A program made the translations under genes and the position numbers. The notes below the pieces were generated by a model that did no database searches, had not been told where the DNA came from, and saw only the letters and a list, made by a program, of their open reading frames with translations. From CAZMVU01 sp964569295 (GTDB taxonomy: Bacteria; Hydrogenedentota; Hydrogenedentia; Hydrogenedentales; JAGMZX01), in NCBI GenBank assembly GCA_964569295.1, contig CAZMVU010000006.1:1-61801 (forward strand): DNA of 61,801 nucleotides, given 5' to 3'. Positions 39,932 through 49,216 of the stretch are shown here, piece after piece (positions within the stretch are counted from its first letter, which is position 1; every line of letters starts with the position of its first letter).

Positions 39932-41401
39932 ATGGACGTGGCAGACACATGTTTCAGCGAGGCCTATGGGGCATTGCGGGTGCAGGGGCCGTGTGTGCGG
40001 GAGGAGGGGGCGGCGGCAGCAGCGGTGCCGGAGAAGGTGTTGCAATGCGTGTGGTACGACCATTTATTTCCCGAGCGCGGGCTCGTACTGGATGATGGCC
40101 GCTCGTTGCGGGTGGTTTCGCCGGGGTGGTGGAACCATGGCGAAGGTCCGGATTTCAAGGGGGCGCAGCTCGAGATCGCGGGGCGGCTGGTGAATGGCGA
40201 CGTGGAAATACACCACACCCACGGCGGCTGGAAGGCCCATGGCCACCACTTGGACGAACGCTACGAGGGACTCATTCTCCACGTTACCCTGTCGGTGGAG
40301 CAGCCGGCAGCGCCCATCCGCACGGTGAGCGGGAAAGCCGTGCCCACGCTCTTGCTCGGGCGTTACCTGGCGGAGGACTTGGGCGCGCTGGCAGACGCCG
40401 TCGAGTCGCAGGCCTATCCCTACGAGGTGGCGGGCGCTCATGGCGCCTGTTCGGGGTTGATCCCGAAGCAGGGCACCGCAGCCCTCGAGCATTTCCTCGC
40501 ACTGGCAGGCGACTGGCGGATGTTGAACAAGGCACGGGCTTTGCGCGAGCGCATGGACCAGGCATCCCCCGGCCAGGCGATCTACGAGGCCTTTCTGTCG
40601 GCATGCGGCTACAGCCATTTCAAGCAGCATTTCCAGCTCATCGCGCGGCACTTACCCTATGACCGCGTGCGCCAACTGGCCCTGCAAGACCCCCTGCTGG
40701 CGGAGGCGGCGCTGTTGCAGATCGCGGGATTATTGCCCGACCCGCTGCCGCAAGGCACTACGGCGGCACCGCACTATGCACGAATTCGCGCGCTACGCCG
40801 GGATCACCTGCCCGGGCTGCGTGCGTTACCGCTCACATGGCGGCGCGTGGGCGTGCGGCCCAATAACAACCCGGAGCGGCGGCTGGCAGGGGCGGCGCGT
40901 TTTCTCTCGCGCACGGCGCAGGAGGGGCTTGCGGAGAGCCTCGAGGCGGTGTGGCGGGAAGACTTGAAACCTGTGGCGCGGCGGCGGCGCTTCGAGAGCT
41001 TGTTCCCCCATGCCTTGGGGTTTTGGGCGAATCATTGCACGTGGACAGGCAAGCGCCTCACAAGGGCGACCGCCCCCCTGGGCACAGCGCGCATACGCTC
41101 GATTATCGGCAATGTGTTTATACCCGCCGCGCTGGCATCGGCACGGGCGCAACGCAACCGCCGGCGCGAGGAATGCATCCACACCTTCTACGTGGCGCTC
41201 CCGAAGGAGTCTGACAACCAGATTACGAAAATCATGCTGCCGCGCGTGCTCGCCGGACACGCCGCGTTGAAGGTGAATTTCCGCATGCAGCAAGGGCTCT
41301 TACAGATGTACCAGGACTGGTGCGAGCCGAACCCCTCGTGCCAGAACTGCGCACTCTACGGACACCTTGCGGCCCGAGGCGGCGCACACAGCAGCGGCTA
41401 G
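39932..41401 (+). CDS. DUF2851 family protein
   Basis: A 489-residue soluble protein of the DUF2851 family, whose function is unknown to me. The start is ATG 39932 (MDVADTCFSEAYG); the frame continues upstream but that part belongs to the transposase remnant. LRVVSPGWWNHGEGPDFKG and VNGDVEIHH are the family N-terminal motifs. The C-terminal end has CEPNPSCQNCAL, a C-x6-C-x2-C cluster that could hold an Fe-S cluster or zinc. Nothing precedes it with a good Shine-Dalgarno site. Confidence 0.78.
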   Translation: MDVADTCFSEAYGALRVQGPCVREEGAAAAAVPEKVLQCVWYDHLFPERGLVLDDGRSLRVVSPGWWNHGEGPDFKGAQLEIAGRLVNGDVEIHHTHGGWKAHGHHLDERYEGLILHVTLSVEQPAAPIRTVSGKAVPTLLLGRYLAEDLGALADAVESQAYPYEVAGAHGACSGLIPKQGTAALEHFLALAGDWRMLNKARALRERMDQASPGQAIYEAFLSACGYSHFKQHFQLIARHLPYDRVRQLALQDPLLAEAALLQIAGLLPDPLPQGTTAAPHYARIRALRRDHLPGLRALPLTWRRVGVRPNNNPERRLAGAARFLSRTAQEGLAESLEAVWREDLKPVARRRRFESLFPHALGFWANHCTWTGKRLTRATAPLGTARIRSIIGNVFIPAALASARAQRNRRREECIHTFYVALPKESDNQITKIMLPRVLAGHAALKVNFRMQQGLLQMYQDWCEPNPSCQNCALYGHLAARGGAHSSG

Positions 41402-41584
41402 CACCGCACGGCCACGGGTTCGCCGGTCTGCCAGGCCATCACAGACCGGGGCGCCCTGGCTGGTACTGCCGCCGTTTTCCCGCTGAACCAAAAAATCTGG
41501 TAAACTTCAGCATATAGAGGCAGAAGCGGCTTTCTTCTGTGCGAGTGCATCACTTGCGAGGCAGATGCACTTGCCATCTGAGAC

Positions 41585-43417
41585 ATGTCACAACAACCTT
41601 GTAAGAGCTATGCAATGCGAACCTTTACCGCGCGCGCAATAGGCGTGTTGGTTGTCTTGTTTGCGCTGTCGGCAGTTGTTCCGGTCACGGCCGGCGAATG
41701 CGCGGATTGCGCCGGCGGTGCTGTCGATGATCTGACGGCGAATTGGCTGGCGTGGGAAGGCTATGACCTCGAAGTTTACCGGCTGGTGGTCTCGTGGACC
41801 GAGCGCACGCGGTTCCGCGACGAAATGGTTACGGGGTACCGCGTGGCGCCGCGCGACGGCGGGCCGGCGGTCGACCTCTACCGCGATGCGGATTGGAACC
41901 GCTTGGATACGGACGCATTGGCGGCGCGGGGTATCGCCGAGAAAACGTGGGACACCGCCCCCGTAATGCGCCAGCCGGAAATCGCCCCCGGCTTCGCGAA
42001 AACCCGGCGCACTCCGCCCACCCTTCCCGCACTCCCCAAGAGTATGCGGCCGGCGGACAGCACGCACCTGGGCGCCCTCGACCTGGGTCCCATCATCGAG
42101 GAAGATGCCGCACGCGCACAGGACGCCAAGCACGCCACCCGCTACGGGGTTTTCCGGGAACTGCCGCGCCCCTTGCGGCTACGTGCGCCGCTGGATGCGC
42201 CGGGGCAATGGCACGAAGCGGCAAACGGACGCCGTGCGGCGCGCCTCACCATTCATTCGCCCGGCGCGGTGGGCATGCGTGTACACTTTGCGGCGTTCAC
42301 CCTGCCCGAAGACGCCACGGCCTTCCTCGTGAATGCCGCGGATACGCAGGAACGCTATGCCCTCGACCCCGATGCGGAATGGAGCGCCTCCTGTTTTGCC
42401 GAATCCGTGGATGTGCTGGTCTTCGTGCCCTCAGATAGCGATGGCGACGTCGCCATTACGGTAGACCGTATCGCGCATCTCTACCGCAGCCTCGATAAGC
42501 TGCCCTTCGCCAAAGCGGCGGGCGACTGTAACCTCGATGTGGCGTGCTACCCCGCGTGGACAACCGCGGCACTTGGCGTGGGCGGGATTGGAAGCATCGG
42601 GAACGAGGGCGCACTCTGGTGTACGGGCAGTCTGTTGGTGGACAGCACGCCGAACTCCTCCATCCCCTATTTTGTCACCGCCAACCATTGCGTGGGCAGT
42701 AGTGGCGCGGCAGCCAACATCGAGGTTTACTGGCTGTATCAGAGTCCCGCCTGCGGCGAGGCCGCACCGGCCCCGGCCACGGTGCCGCGTACGACCGGAG
42801 GCGCGGACCTCCTCACGACGTCATCCCGCAGCACCGGCACGGATTTCACCCTGTTGCAACTGCGCGAAGACCCGCCGCCGGGCCTTGTTTACCTCGGTTT
42901 CGCCACCGAACCACAAACCGTGGACACACCGGTGACCGGTATCCATCATCCCAGCGGCGACTTCAAGCGGATCAGCTTCGGCAACCTGGTGGAATCCGGC
43001 AGCCCGTCCAATAACGATAACCCGCTCTCTTCACGAGCGCGCTACCACGAAGTACTCTGGAGCGCTGGCACCACCGAGGGCGGCTCGTCCGGGAGCCCGC
43101 TCCTGCTTGAAGACAGTCAGTTATTCATCGGCCAGTTGTGGGGCGGGCGCGCCTCGTGCTATGCGACGGATGAACCGGATTATTACGGGCGGTTCGATGT
43201 GAGTTATCCCCTGGCAGCGGATTGGCTGGGGGTGCCCATCGACGATCCCTTCGACGTGAATAAGTCGGGCGAAGTAAACGCGGCTGATCTCCAGTTGGTG
43301 ATCCAGGCCGTGCTCGATAATGCGTTCACAGAGGCGGTCGATGTGGACCGCAATGGTGTTGTGGATGCACGGGATATACAACGATTGGTCCTTGTAATAC
43401 TGCAAGAACAAGGATAG
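41585..43417 (+). CDS. Secreted trypsin-like serine protease with C-terminal dockerin
   Basis: A 610-residue exported protease. The signal peptide is in residues 1-37 (cleavage after TAG). A long propeptide-like region (about 40-315) precedes the chymotrypsin/lysyl-endopeptidase-like catalytic domain. The triad is His368 (TANHC), Asp420 (GTDFTLLQL) and Ser502 (GGSSGSP). The C-terminus (about 556-606) is a type I dockerin with two Asp-rich calcium loops, DVNKSGEVNAADL and DVDRNGVVDARDI. Dockerins bind cohesins, so the enzyme may be fixed to a scaffold or sorted by it; no cohesin is in this window. The exact start (41585 or 41615) is uncertain. A paralogue follows three bases later. Confidence 0.9.
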   Translation: MSQQPCKSYAMRTFTARAIGVLVVLFALSAVVPVTAGECADCAGGAVDDLTANWLAWEGYDLEVYRLVVSWTERTRFRDEMVTGYRVAPRDGGPAVDLYRDADWNRLDTDALAARGIAEKTWDTAPVMRQPEIAPGFAKTRRTPPTLPALPKSMRPADSTHLGALDLGPIIEEDAARAQDAKHATRYGVFRELPRPLRLRAPLDAPGQWHEAANGRRAARLTIHSPGAVGMRVHFAAFTLPEDATAFLVNAADTQERYALDPDAEWSASCFAESVDVLVFVPSDSDGDVAITVDRIAHLYRSLDKLPFAKAAGDCNLDVACYPAWTTAALGVGGIGSIGNEGALWCTGSLLVDSTPNSSIPYFVTANHCVGSSGAAANIEVYWLYQSPACGEAAPAPATVPRTTGGADLLTTSSRSTGTDFTLLQLREDPPPGLVYLGFATEPQTVDTPVTGIHHPSGDFKRISFGNLVESGSPSNNDNPLSSRARYHEVLWSAGTTEGGSSGSPLLLEDSQLFIGQLWGGRASCYATDEPDYYGRFDVSYPLAADWLGVPIDDPFDVNKSGEVNAADLQLVIQAVLDNAFTEAVDVDRNGVVDARDIQRLVLVILQEQG

Positions 43418-43420
43418 GCC

Positions 43421-45625
43421 GTGCTGGAATACAAGCCCTCCCCCCTACTTTGGGGTCCGCTACGCCGGGGGTATCTCCTGGCAATGCTTGTCATCGCCTG
43501 CACCGCGGCGGCGGATAATACCGCCCTCGAGGCCTGCGGTTATCCGCCAAACGACTATACCCTCGTCTATACATGGCAAGAACGTGCGTCCGCGCATGAC
43601 GCCTTCGTGACGGGCTACCGCGTGCGCGCCCACGCCGATGGCGCCCTTACGGATGTGTACCGGCTCGGAGACCACTGCCTCGATTCCCGAGAAGCGGCAA
43701 CGCTCGGGATCGCGCACAAAAACTGGCAACCCCGGCCGGTGCGCGCCGCCGCAACGCTCGTACAGCCGGGCGCGCGCAAAGCGCAAAAGCGGACCATGCG
43801 CGTGCCGGAAGGCAATGTGGCTTTCGCCAAGCACATTGCCGTCTCACCGCCGGAATCGCCCGCGGACTTGCGTACGAAGGCCGACGGCGCTACCAACAGC
43901 AAAGGCGTGCTGCAAATTGGCGAGTACCGGCCCATGACGCCCCCGCTCTCCGTCACGACCACGCGCACCGGCGAAGCCCCATGGCAACGTTTGCCGAACG
44001 GTGACCGCTTGTGGGCGGCCCTGGTGGAAGCACCCGGAGCTTCGGGCCTACGCCTCGGCTTCACGCATTTCGAGCTGCCCCAGGGTGCCTATGTCATGGT
44101 GTACAACCTGCTTCACCCGGAAGAAGCCTATGGCCCCTTCGACACGATCGGCGCGGATCGCGATGTATTGTGGACCCCTACATGCTTTGGAGAGCGCGTG
44201 GTCGTGGCCTGCCGGGTACCGGCCGGCGCCGCCACGGGCCCCGTGCGTCTGGCGGCGGAAAAGGCCGTGTATGTTTATGCCGGTTTCGCCGGCTTCTTGC
44301 GCGAGAAGGGAAGTGCGGGAAGTTGTAACCTCGATGTTACCTGCTACCCCGAATGGGCGGATACGGCGACGGGCGTCATGGGGCTCGGCATGCTTGGCCA
44401 GGACGGTTTTCTCTTCTGCACAGGGTCGCTTATCGCGGACGTTAACCCGTTTGAAGATCTCGATTTGGTGCTCACGGCCAACCACTGCGTGGGCAACGAC
44501 GCCGAGGCCGACACGCTCGAATTCTATTGGTTATACCAAACGGCCACATGCGACGGCGCAGCGCCCGACCCGGCCACGGTACCGCGTACCACCGGCGGTG
44601 CGGAGCAACTGGCCAATATGGACGGCGGCGCCAGCTCCTGCGCATCCGGCAATGATTTTTCCCTGCTCGAAATGCGCAATGCGCCCCCCGCCGGCGTCAC
44701 CCGCCTGGGCTGGACCACCACACCGCCGCCGCTGGACACACCCACATCCTGCATCCATCACCCCCGGGGCGATTTCAAGCGCATCGCGTTTGGCGTCCTG
44801 ACCGATACAGACAACGCGTGCAGTCCGTACTACCACGAGAGCACCTGGTCCGAGGGCACCACCGAGCCCGGTTCATCGGGCAGCCCCCTTTTCATTACCG
44901 AGACCCAGGAAATTATCGGCCAGCTCTGGGGCGGCGGCGCCTCCTGCTTGACCCCGCTGGAACCTGACTATTATGGACGCTTCAATGTAACCTACCCCAT
45001 TATCGAGCAGTACCTGCACGCCGTGGAAGCCCGCTTCGCCGTTGCTCAGGTCAGTGCCATCGAAGACAGCGGAACCGTTACCATTCCGATCACGTTGAGC
45101 AGGGCCGTAACCGCAAACGGCGCCATGCTGTATTACACCGTCGAGGGGGACACGGCGGAAGCGGGCGCCGATTTTGTCGTGCCCAGCGGAGAACTGGCCC
45201 TCCTGCCAGGCACCCTGAGCGCTGAAATCGTTATCGATTTGATTCCTGACATCTTTACGGAGCCCGATGAGCAATTGACCGTGACCCTCGAGAGCGGCAG
45301 CTTTACCGCCCTGGCCCCCGCCGCACGCACCGCCACGGTCACCATTGAGGATGACGATCCGGATGACGACGGCGACGGTCTGTCAAACGCTGTCGAAATA
45401 AGCGGGTACTACGGCCCGCCCACCGACCCGAACAATCCCGACACGGATAGCGACGGCTTGACGGACCGCCAGGAGTTGCTCGAAACCTTTACGGATCCTA
45501 CACGCCGCGACACGGACGGCGACGGCATCGATGACTATGACGAGTTGTTGCTGGGGCTTGATCCATTGGACAGCTTCGACGCAGACAAACTGCCCTCAAT
45601 CGTGGTGCCCTGGTTCTCGCGATAG
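43421..45625 (+). CDS. Secreted trypsin-like serine protease with Calx-beta and TSP3 repeats
   Basis: A 734-residue exported protease, paralogue of the previous gene. The start is GTG 43421 with AGGATAGG upstream. A signal segment ends near residue 31. The propeptide-like and catalytic regions match those of the first: His355 (TANHC), Asp412 (GNDFSLLEM), Ser486 (GSSGSP). Conserved surroundings include NLDVTCYPEW and YYHESTW. Instead of a dockerin, it carries a Calx-beta domain (about 535-645) and Asp-rich thrombospondin type-3-like calcium repeats (about 647-715). Both tails bind calcium. The pair looks like a tandem duplication with replaced C-termini. Confidence 0.9.
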   Translation: MLEYKPSPLLWGPLRRGYLLAMLVIACTAAADNTALEACGYPPNDYTLVYTWQERASAHDAFVTGYRVRAHADGALTDVYRLGDHCLDSREAATLGIAHKNWQPRPVRAAATLVQPGARKAQKRTMRVPEGNVAFAKHIAVSPPESPADLRTKADGATNSKGVLQIGEYRPMTPPLSVTTTRTGEAPWQRLPNGDRLWAALVEAPGASGLRLGFTHFELPQGAYVMVYNLLHPEEAYGPFDTIGADRDVLWTPTCFGERVVVACRVPAGAATGPVRLAAEKAVYVYAGFAGFLREKGSAGSCNLDVTCYPEWADTATGVMGLGMLGQDGFLFCTGSLIADVNPFEDLDLVLTANHCVGNDAEADTLEFYWLYQTATCDGAAPDPATVPRTTGGAEQLANMDGGASSCASGNDFSLLEMRNAPPAGVTRLGWTTTPPPLDTPTSCIHHPRGDFKRIAFGVLTDTDNACSPYYHESTWSEGTTEPGSSGSPLFITETQEIIGQLWGGGASCLTPLEPDYYGRFNVTYPIIEQYLHAVEARFAVAQVSAIEDSGTVTIPITLSRAVTANGAMLYYTVEGDTAEAGADFVVPSGELALLPGTLSAEIVIDLIPDIFTEPDEQLTVTLESGSFTALAPAARTATVTIEDDDPDDDGDGLSNAVEISGYYGPPTDPNNPDTDSDGLTDRQELLETFTDPTRRDTDGDGIDDYDELLLGLDPLDSFDADKLPSIVVPWFSR

Positions 45626-45738
45626 CGTGCCTCGCCAGGTAGCATTCTGCTCCCGCTCCCAGACACAGGGCCAGCCGCCGCTTCACCGCACCTCGAGGGC
45701 GCGGACGGAAAACAACGCGCCGACACCAGGCAACACAG

Positions 45739-47610
45739 TCACAGCCGTGCGAGTAATTGGCGGGCCCGCGCGCTGCCCGTGTGGTGCTTGCGCAGGTGCT
45801 CGTGGCCAGCCCGGGCAATGCGCAGGCAGACATCGGGGTCTTCCAGAAAATAATCGAGCTTACGTTCGAGATCAGGCAGATCCTCGAAGAAGACCGCCTG
45901 TTCGCCGTCTTTGAAGTTGTCTGGAATGCGTATGGGCATGCGTTCCGAAAGCAGCATGCAGCCATGGGCGGGCAGTTCCCAGTACCGCACGGTATCAAAG
46001 CCGAAGCCAAAACAATTGAGCCCAACGCGGCTTTCATGCAGGCGCCTGGAATACACTTCCTGGGGATAGCTTTCTACGAAGCGCATGTCATAGCGCGCCT
46101 CGATATGATCGATATAGAGCCGGCGCAGACCGGAGCAGCGGTGGCCGGCCCAGAACAGGCGATCAGGCCGGAGTTCTTCCGGAGGCGGCCCCACGAGCGC
46201 GTCGGGATAACCGAAAGGCAGCGGATAGGCGCCGGGGCCGTAGTCCCAGCAGGCAAGCATCTCCCGCTTGAAATAGGCGGACACGAGGGACAGGCCGGTA
46301 TGGGCGCACACCGCCGCCCGCATATCCATGGGCTCGTCCAGGGCATCCACGACGAAGACCGGTGTTTGTCCAGCGGCTTCTAAGAGGGGGCGCACCATGT
46401 CCTCGGGCAGCTCGCACTCGCAGTCACCATAAAGCACAAGGTCAAAACGGCCAGCCTTGAGATCCGCAAGGATGTGCGGGTAATCACAATCGTGCTCGGG
46501 CCGTTGAAACACACACGGGTAATTGGCGAAGGTAGGTTCGGGGCGGCCATGCAGCGAGGGCTTGGCGGGAAAGTCTATCACATGTTCCGGTCCAACCACG
46601 CGGCAAAGACCGTCATAGAGCACATCGATTCCATAGTGCATGCGCGGGTGAATGAGGAAGAGCACCCGGGGCGTTTTTTCGCCGGCGCTCTGACGCCACT
46701 GCGGGGCGTGTTCCGGCGTTGGGGCCGGCGCCGTCTCGGGGTAGTGCCTGCACTGTTCCTCAGCCGCATTGTCGTGGGCAACGTGCAGTATAGAGCGGAG
46801 TATGCGCCGCGCCATGTGGGGGTTGCCAATGGCGCGCCAATTCTCGGCGTTGCACTGGTAAGGCGCGTGCAGCAGGGGGCGATTCGCCGTGACCTTGTCC
46901 CCAATCCGCTGGATGCGGTGAAACAGAGAAAGCGGATCATGGCCGGGGACCCGCTCCTTGAGCATCGCCAGCAAGCAGAGCTGCCGGTCGAGTTGCACAG
47001 AAAGGCGTACCTCCGTGGCATCGAGATACACAGCCGGAATACGTTCCAGGACGTCGTTGGCGGCTGCGGGATCTCCCGCGTCAAACAGGGCCCGGGCGTG
47101 GTCCACGGGGTTGTACTCATCCGGCACACAGCACAGCAGGGCGTCGCCGTTCGCATCCCAACGCGCGTACTCGGAAAGGCCCGCTTCGTGCAGGGCCGAT
47201 GCCGGAAAAGGACCGCTGCCCTCGGTGAGCCGCAGGAAGAGCCAGCCATTCCGCGTGAGCGCACTGGCCGCGAGCGTTATGAAGGCCGGAATATCCGCCT
47301 GCCAGGGCGTCGAATCGGTGATGATGACCGCGTCGAAGCGTGGCTCTCCTGCCAGAACGGCCTGGGGGTGGTTGGTGGTTTGTGAATCGGCGGCATCCTC
47401 ATTCGCGACCACGCCATCGATAAGGCTTGCCGTGGCGCTGGCCGATATCCCGGGCGGCAGCCATGCCCAGGCTACGGCCTGCCGGGTGCGTTTGAGCAGG
47501 GCGCATAGCAGGACGGCATCGACGCCGGCCACCAGCACACGTTGCGCAAAGGCGGGCAGATGCGCGAGCAGTCCTACGTTCTCACCGGGGTATCGTTCTG
47601 CATCACTCAT
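45739..47610 (-). CDS. Fusion of a SAM-methyltransferase-like region, helical region and CgeB/family 1 glycosyltransferase
   Basis: A 623-residue protein. Residues 1-150 resemble a class I methyltransferase fold, but no clear SAM loop is seen. A helical, TPR-like middle (about 170-290) follows. From about 320 it is a glycosyltransferase of the CgeB/Glyco_trans_1 type: RVLFLIHPRMHYGIDVLYDG opens it, LVLYGDCE and DALDEPMD follow. The C-terminal part has YWELPAHGCMLLSERMP and RIARAGHEHLRKHHT, the donor-binding C-terminal half. It would be cytoplasmic, transferring a sugar to a protein or lipid. Its ATG overlaps the stop of the upstream acyl-CoA ligase (ATGA), although their functions do not obviously fit. 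Confidence 0.75.
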   Translation of the reverse strand: MSDAERYPGENVGLLAHLPAFAQRVLVAGVDAVLLCALLKRTRQAVAWAWLPPGISASATASLIDGVVANEDAADSQTTNHPQAVLAGEPRFDAVIITDSTPWQADIPAFITLAASALTRNGWLFLRLTEGSGPFPASALHEAGLSEYARWDANGDALLCCVPDEYNPVDHARALFDAGDPAAANDVLERIPAVYLDATEVRLSVQLDRQLCLLAMLKERVPGHDPLSLFHRIQRIGDKVTANRPLLHAPYQCNAENWRAIGNPHMARRILRSILHVAHDNAAEEQCRHYPETAPAPTPEHAPQWRQSAGEKTPRVLFLIHPRMHYGIDVLYDGLCRVVGPEHVIDFPAKPSLHGRPEPTFANYPCVFQRPEHDCDYPHILADLKAGRFDLVLYGDCECELPEDMVRPLLEAAGQTPVFVVDALDEPMDMRAAVCAHTGLSLVSAYFKREMLACWDYGPGAYPLPFGYPDALVGPPPEELRPDRLFWAGHRCSGLRRLYIDHIEARYDMRFVESYPQEVYSRRLHESRVGLNCFGFGFDTVRYWELPAHGCMLLSERMPIRIPDNFKDGEQAVFFEDLPDLERKLDYFLEDPDVCLRIARAGHEHLRKHHTGSARARQLLARL

Positions 47611-49193
47611 TCCGTCTCCAGTCCCAGTTCCTTCTTCAGCGCGACCTTGCTCACCTTGCCCGTTGGAAGAAGCGGCAGGTTGGAACGTATATCGAACTTC
47701 TTCGGCGCCTTGAAGTTGGCGAGGTGCGCCTTGCAGTGGTCCCGCAGTTCGCCGGCCGTTACCTCATAGCCGGGCTTGAGCATGATGAAGGCATGGCCCA
47801 CTTCATCATAGAAGTCGTCGTGCACGCCGATCACTGCGGCAAAAAGAACCGCCGGGTGATGCTCGAGGACTTCCTCGACTTCACGGGGAAACACATTCTC
47901 GCCACCGGTCTTGAACATCTCGGAACGGCGGCCGGTAATGTAGAGATACCCCTGCTCGTCGAGATAGCCCATGTCGCGGGTGTAGTACCACCCGTTGTCA
48001 TCGATAACCTCGGCCGTGGCGGCGGGATTGTTGAGATACCCTTTCATGACGGTGTCGCCCCGCACGGCGATCTCCCCCACTTCGCCCGCCGGCAGGGGGT
48101 TATGCTCATCGTCGACGATGCGCAGTTCAAACTCCGGGGCAATCTTGCCGGCCGCATGGCGCAGCACATCGATGGGGTCTTCGGGGTGGCTGTACGTCAC
48201 GAAGCCGCACAACTCGGTCGAGCCGTAGCCGGTCATGATGGCGGCGCCGGTTTGTGCTGCAATCTGGTGCAATGCGCCCAGCATAATGTCGCCCGCAGCG
48301 GAACCGGACCATACGAAGGCGCGCACGGACGACCAGTCCATCTCGCGGAACTTGGGCGCCTGCATCTGCATGAGAAACATGACGGGCACCTGCCCCACCA
48401 CGGTGATGCGCTCCTGCTCGATGACCTCGAGCGACTTCTGCGCATCGAAGCGGTCCATGAGCACGAGCGTGCCGCCGCCGTAGATGCCCGTAAAGCCAAT
48501 CTCGACATCCGCGGCGACGTGGTTGATCGGGAAATGGATCAGGGCACGGGCGTTTTCATCGAAACCGAAGTGCTTCCTTTCGACGGCCACATTGGCGAGA
48601 ATGCTCTGGTGCGAGTGCAGGACACCCTTGGGTTTGCCCGTCGACCCGGAGGTGTACATGAGCAGGCATGCAGCGTCGGGGTCCGTCCGGACCGCGCGCT
48701 CCTCGAGTTCCCCGGCATATTCGGGGCGCGGCCGTGCGACGAAATCGGCGTAGCGGTCTTCGTGTGGCTGGCCACCAAGAATGAGCACCTTGCGCACGCT
48801 GGAGAGACCATCAGCGAGCATACGCGCGCGCGCCGCTACGTCGGCACCCTGGAAGGTATCCTGCGCGACAAGCAGGCACGGCTGCGAATCGTTAAGCAGA
48901 AACTGCAACTCTTCCATGCTGAATTTTGGCGACATACCAACCCAGATGGCGCCCACCTTGGCCGCGGCCATGAAGCTAATGAGGAATTCGGGGCGTGCCA
49001 TGGAGAGCATGGCCACGCGATCGCCCCGTTCCACACCCACCTCGAGAAAAGCGTGGGCCGCCTTGTCCACGGCATCCCGGAATTGGCTCCAGGTAAGGCG
49101 CGTGCCTTCGAACACAATCGCCTCGGCATCCGGCTTACGCTCCGCCCAGTAGTCGACATACTGCCAGAGCAACGGCATATTCTGTTCACCCAT
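47607..49193 (-). CDS. Acyl-CoA synthetase (AMP-forming, acyl-activating enzyme)
   Basis: A 528-residue adenylate-forming enzyme making acyl-CoA from a carboxylic acid, ATP and CoA. The A3 loop YTSGSTGKPKG, the A5 region GYGSTELCG, the YTRDMGYLDEQGYLYITGR block and the C-terminal catalytic Lys in PTGKVSKVALK are all visible. No other catalytic domain is attached. Two ATGs near the start (49193 and 49178) are possible. It follows a MaoC-like gene after 23 bases, so a fatty or dicarboxylic acid degradation path is likely, the acid being unknown. Confidence 0.93.
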   Translation of the reverse strand: MGEQNMPLLWQYVDYWAERKPDAEAIVFEGTRLTWSQFRDAVDKAAHAFLEVGVERGDRVAMLSMARPEFLISFMAAAKVGAIWVGMSPKFSMEELQFLLNDSQPCLLVAQDTFQGADVAARARMLADGLSSVRKVLILGGQPHEDRYADFVARPRPEYAGELEERAVRTDPDAACLLMYTSGSTGKPKGVLHSHQSILANVAVERKHFGFDENARALIHFPINHVAADVEIGFTGIYGGGTLVLMDRFDAQKSLEVIEQERITVVGQVPVMFLMQMQAPKFREMDWSSVRAFVWSGSAAGDIMLGALHQIAAQTGAAIMTGYGSTELCGFVTYSHPEDPIDVLRHAAGKIAPEFELRIVDDEHNPLPAGEVGEIAVRGDTVMKGYLNNPAATAEVIDDNGWYYTRDMGYLDEQGYLYITGRRSEMFKTGGENVFPREVEEVLEHHPAVLFAAVIGVHDDFYDEVGHAFIMLKPGYEVTAGELRDHCKAHLANFKAPKKFDIRSNLPLLPTGKVSKVALKKELGLETE

Positions 49194-49216
49194 AGTCAGA
49201 AATCTCCCCCCGTTTC

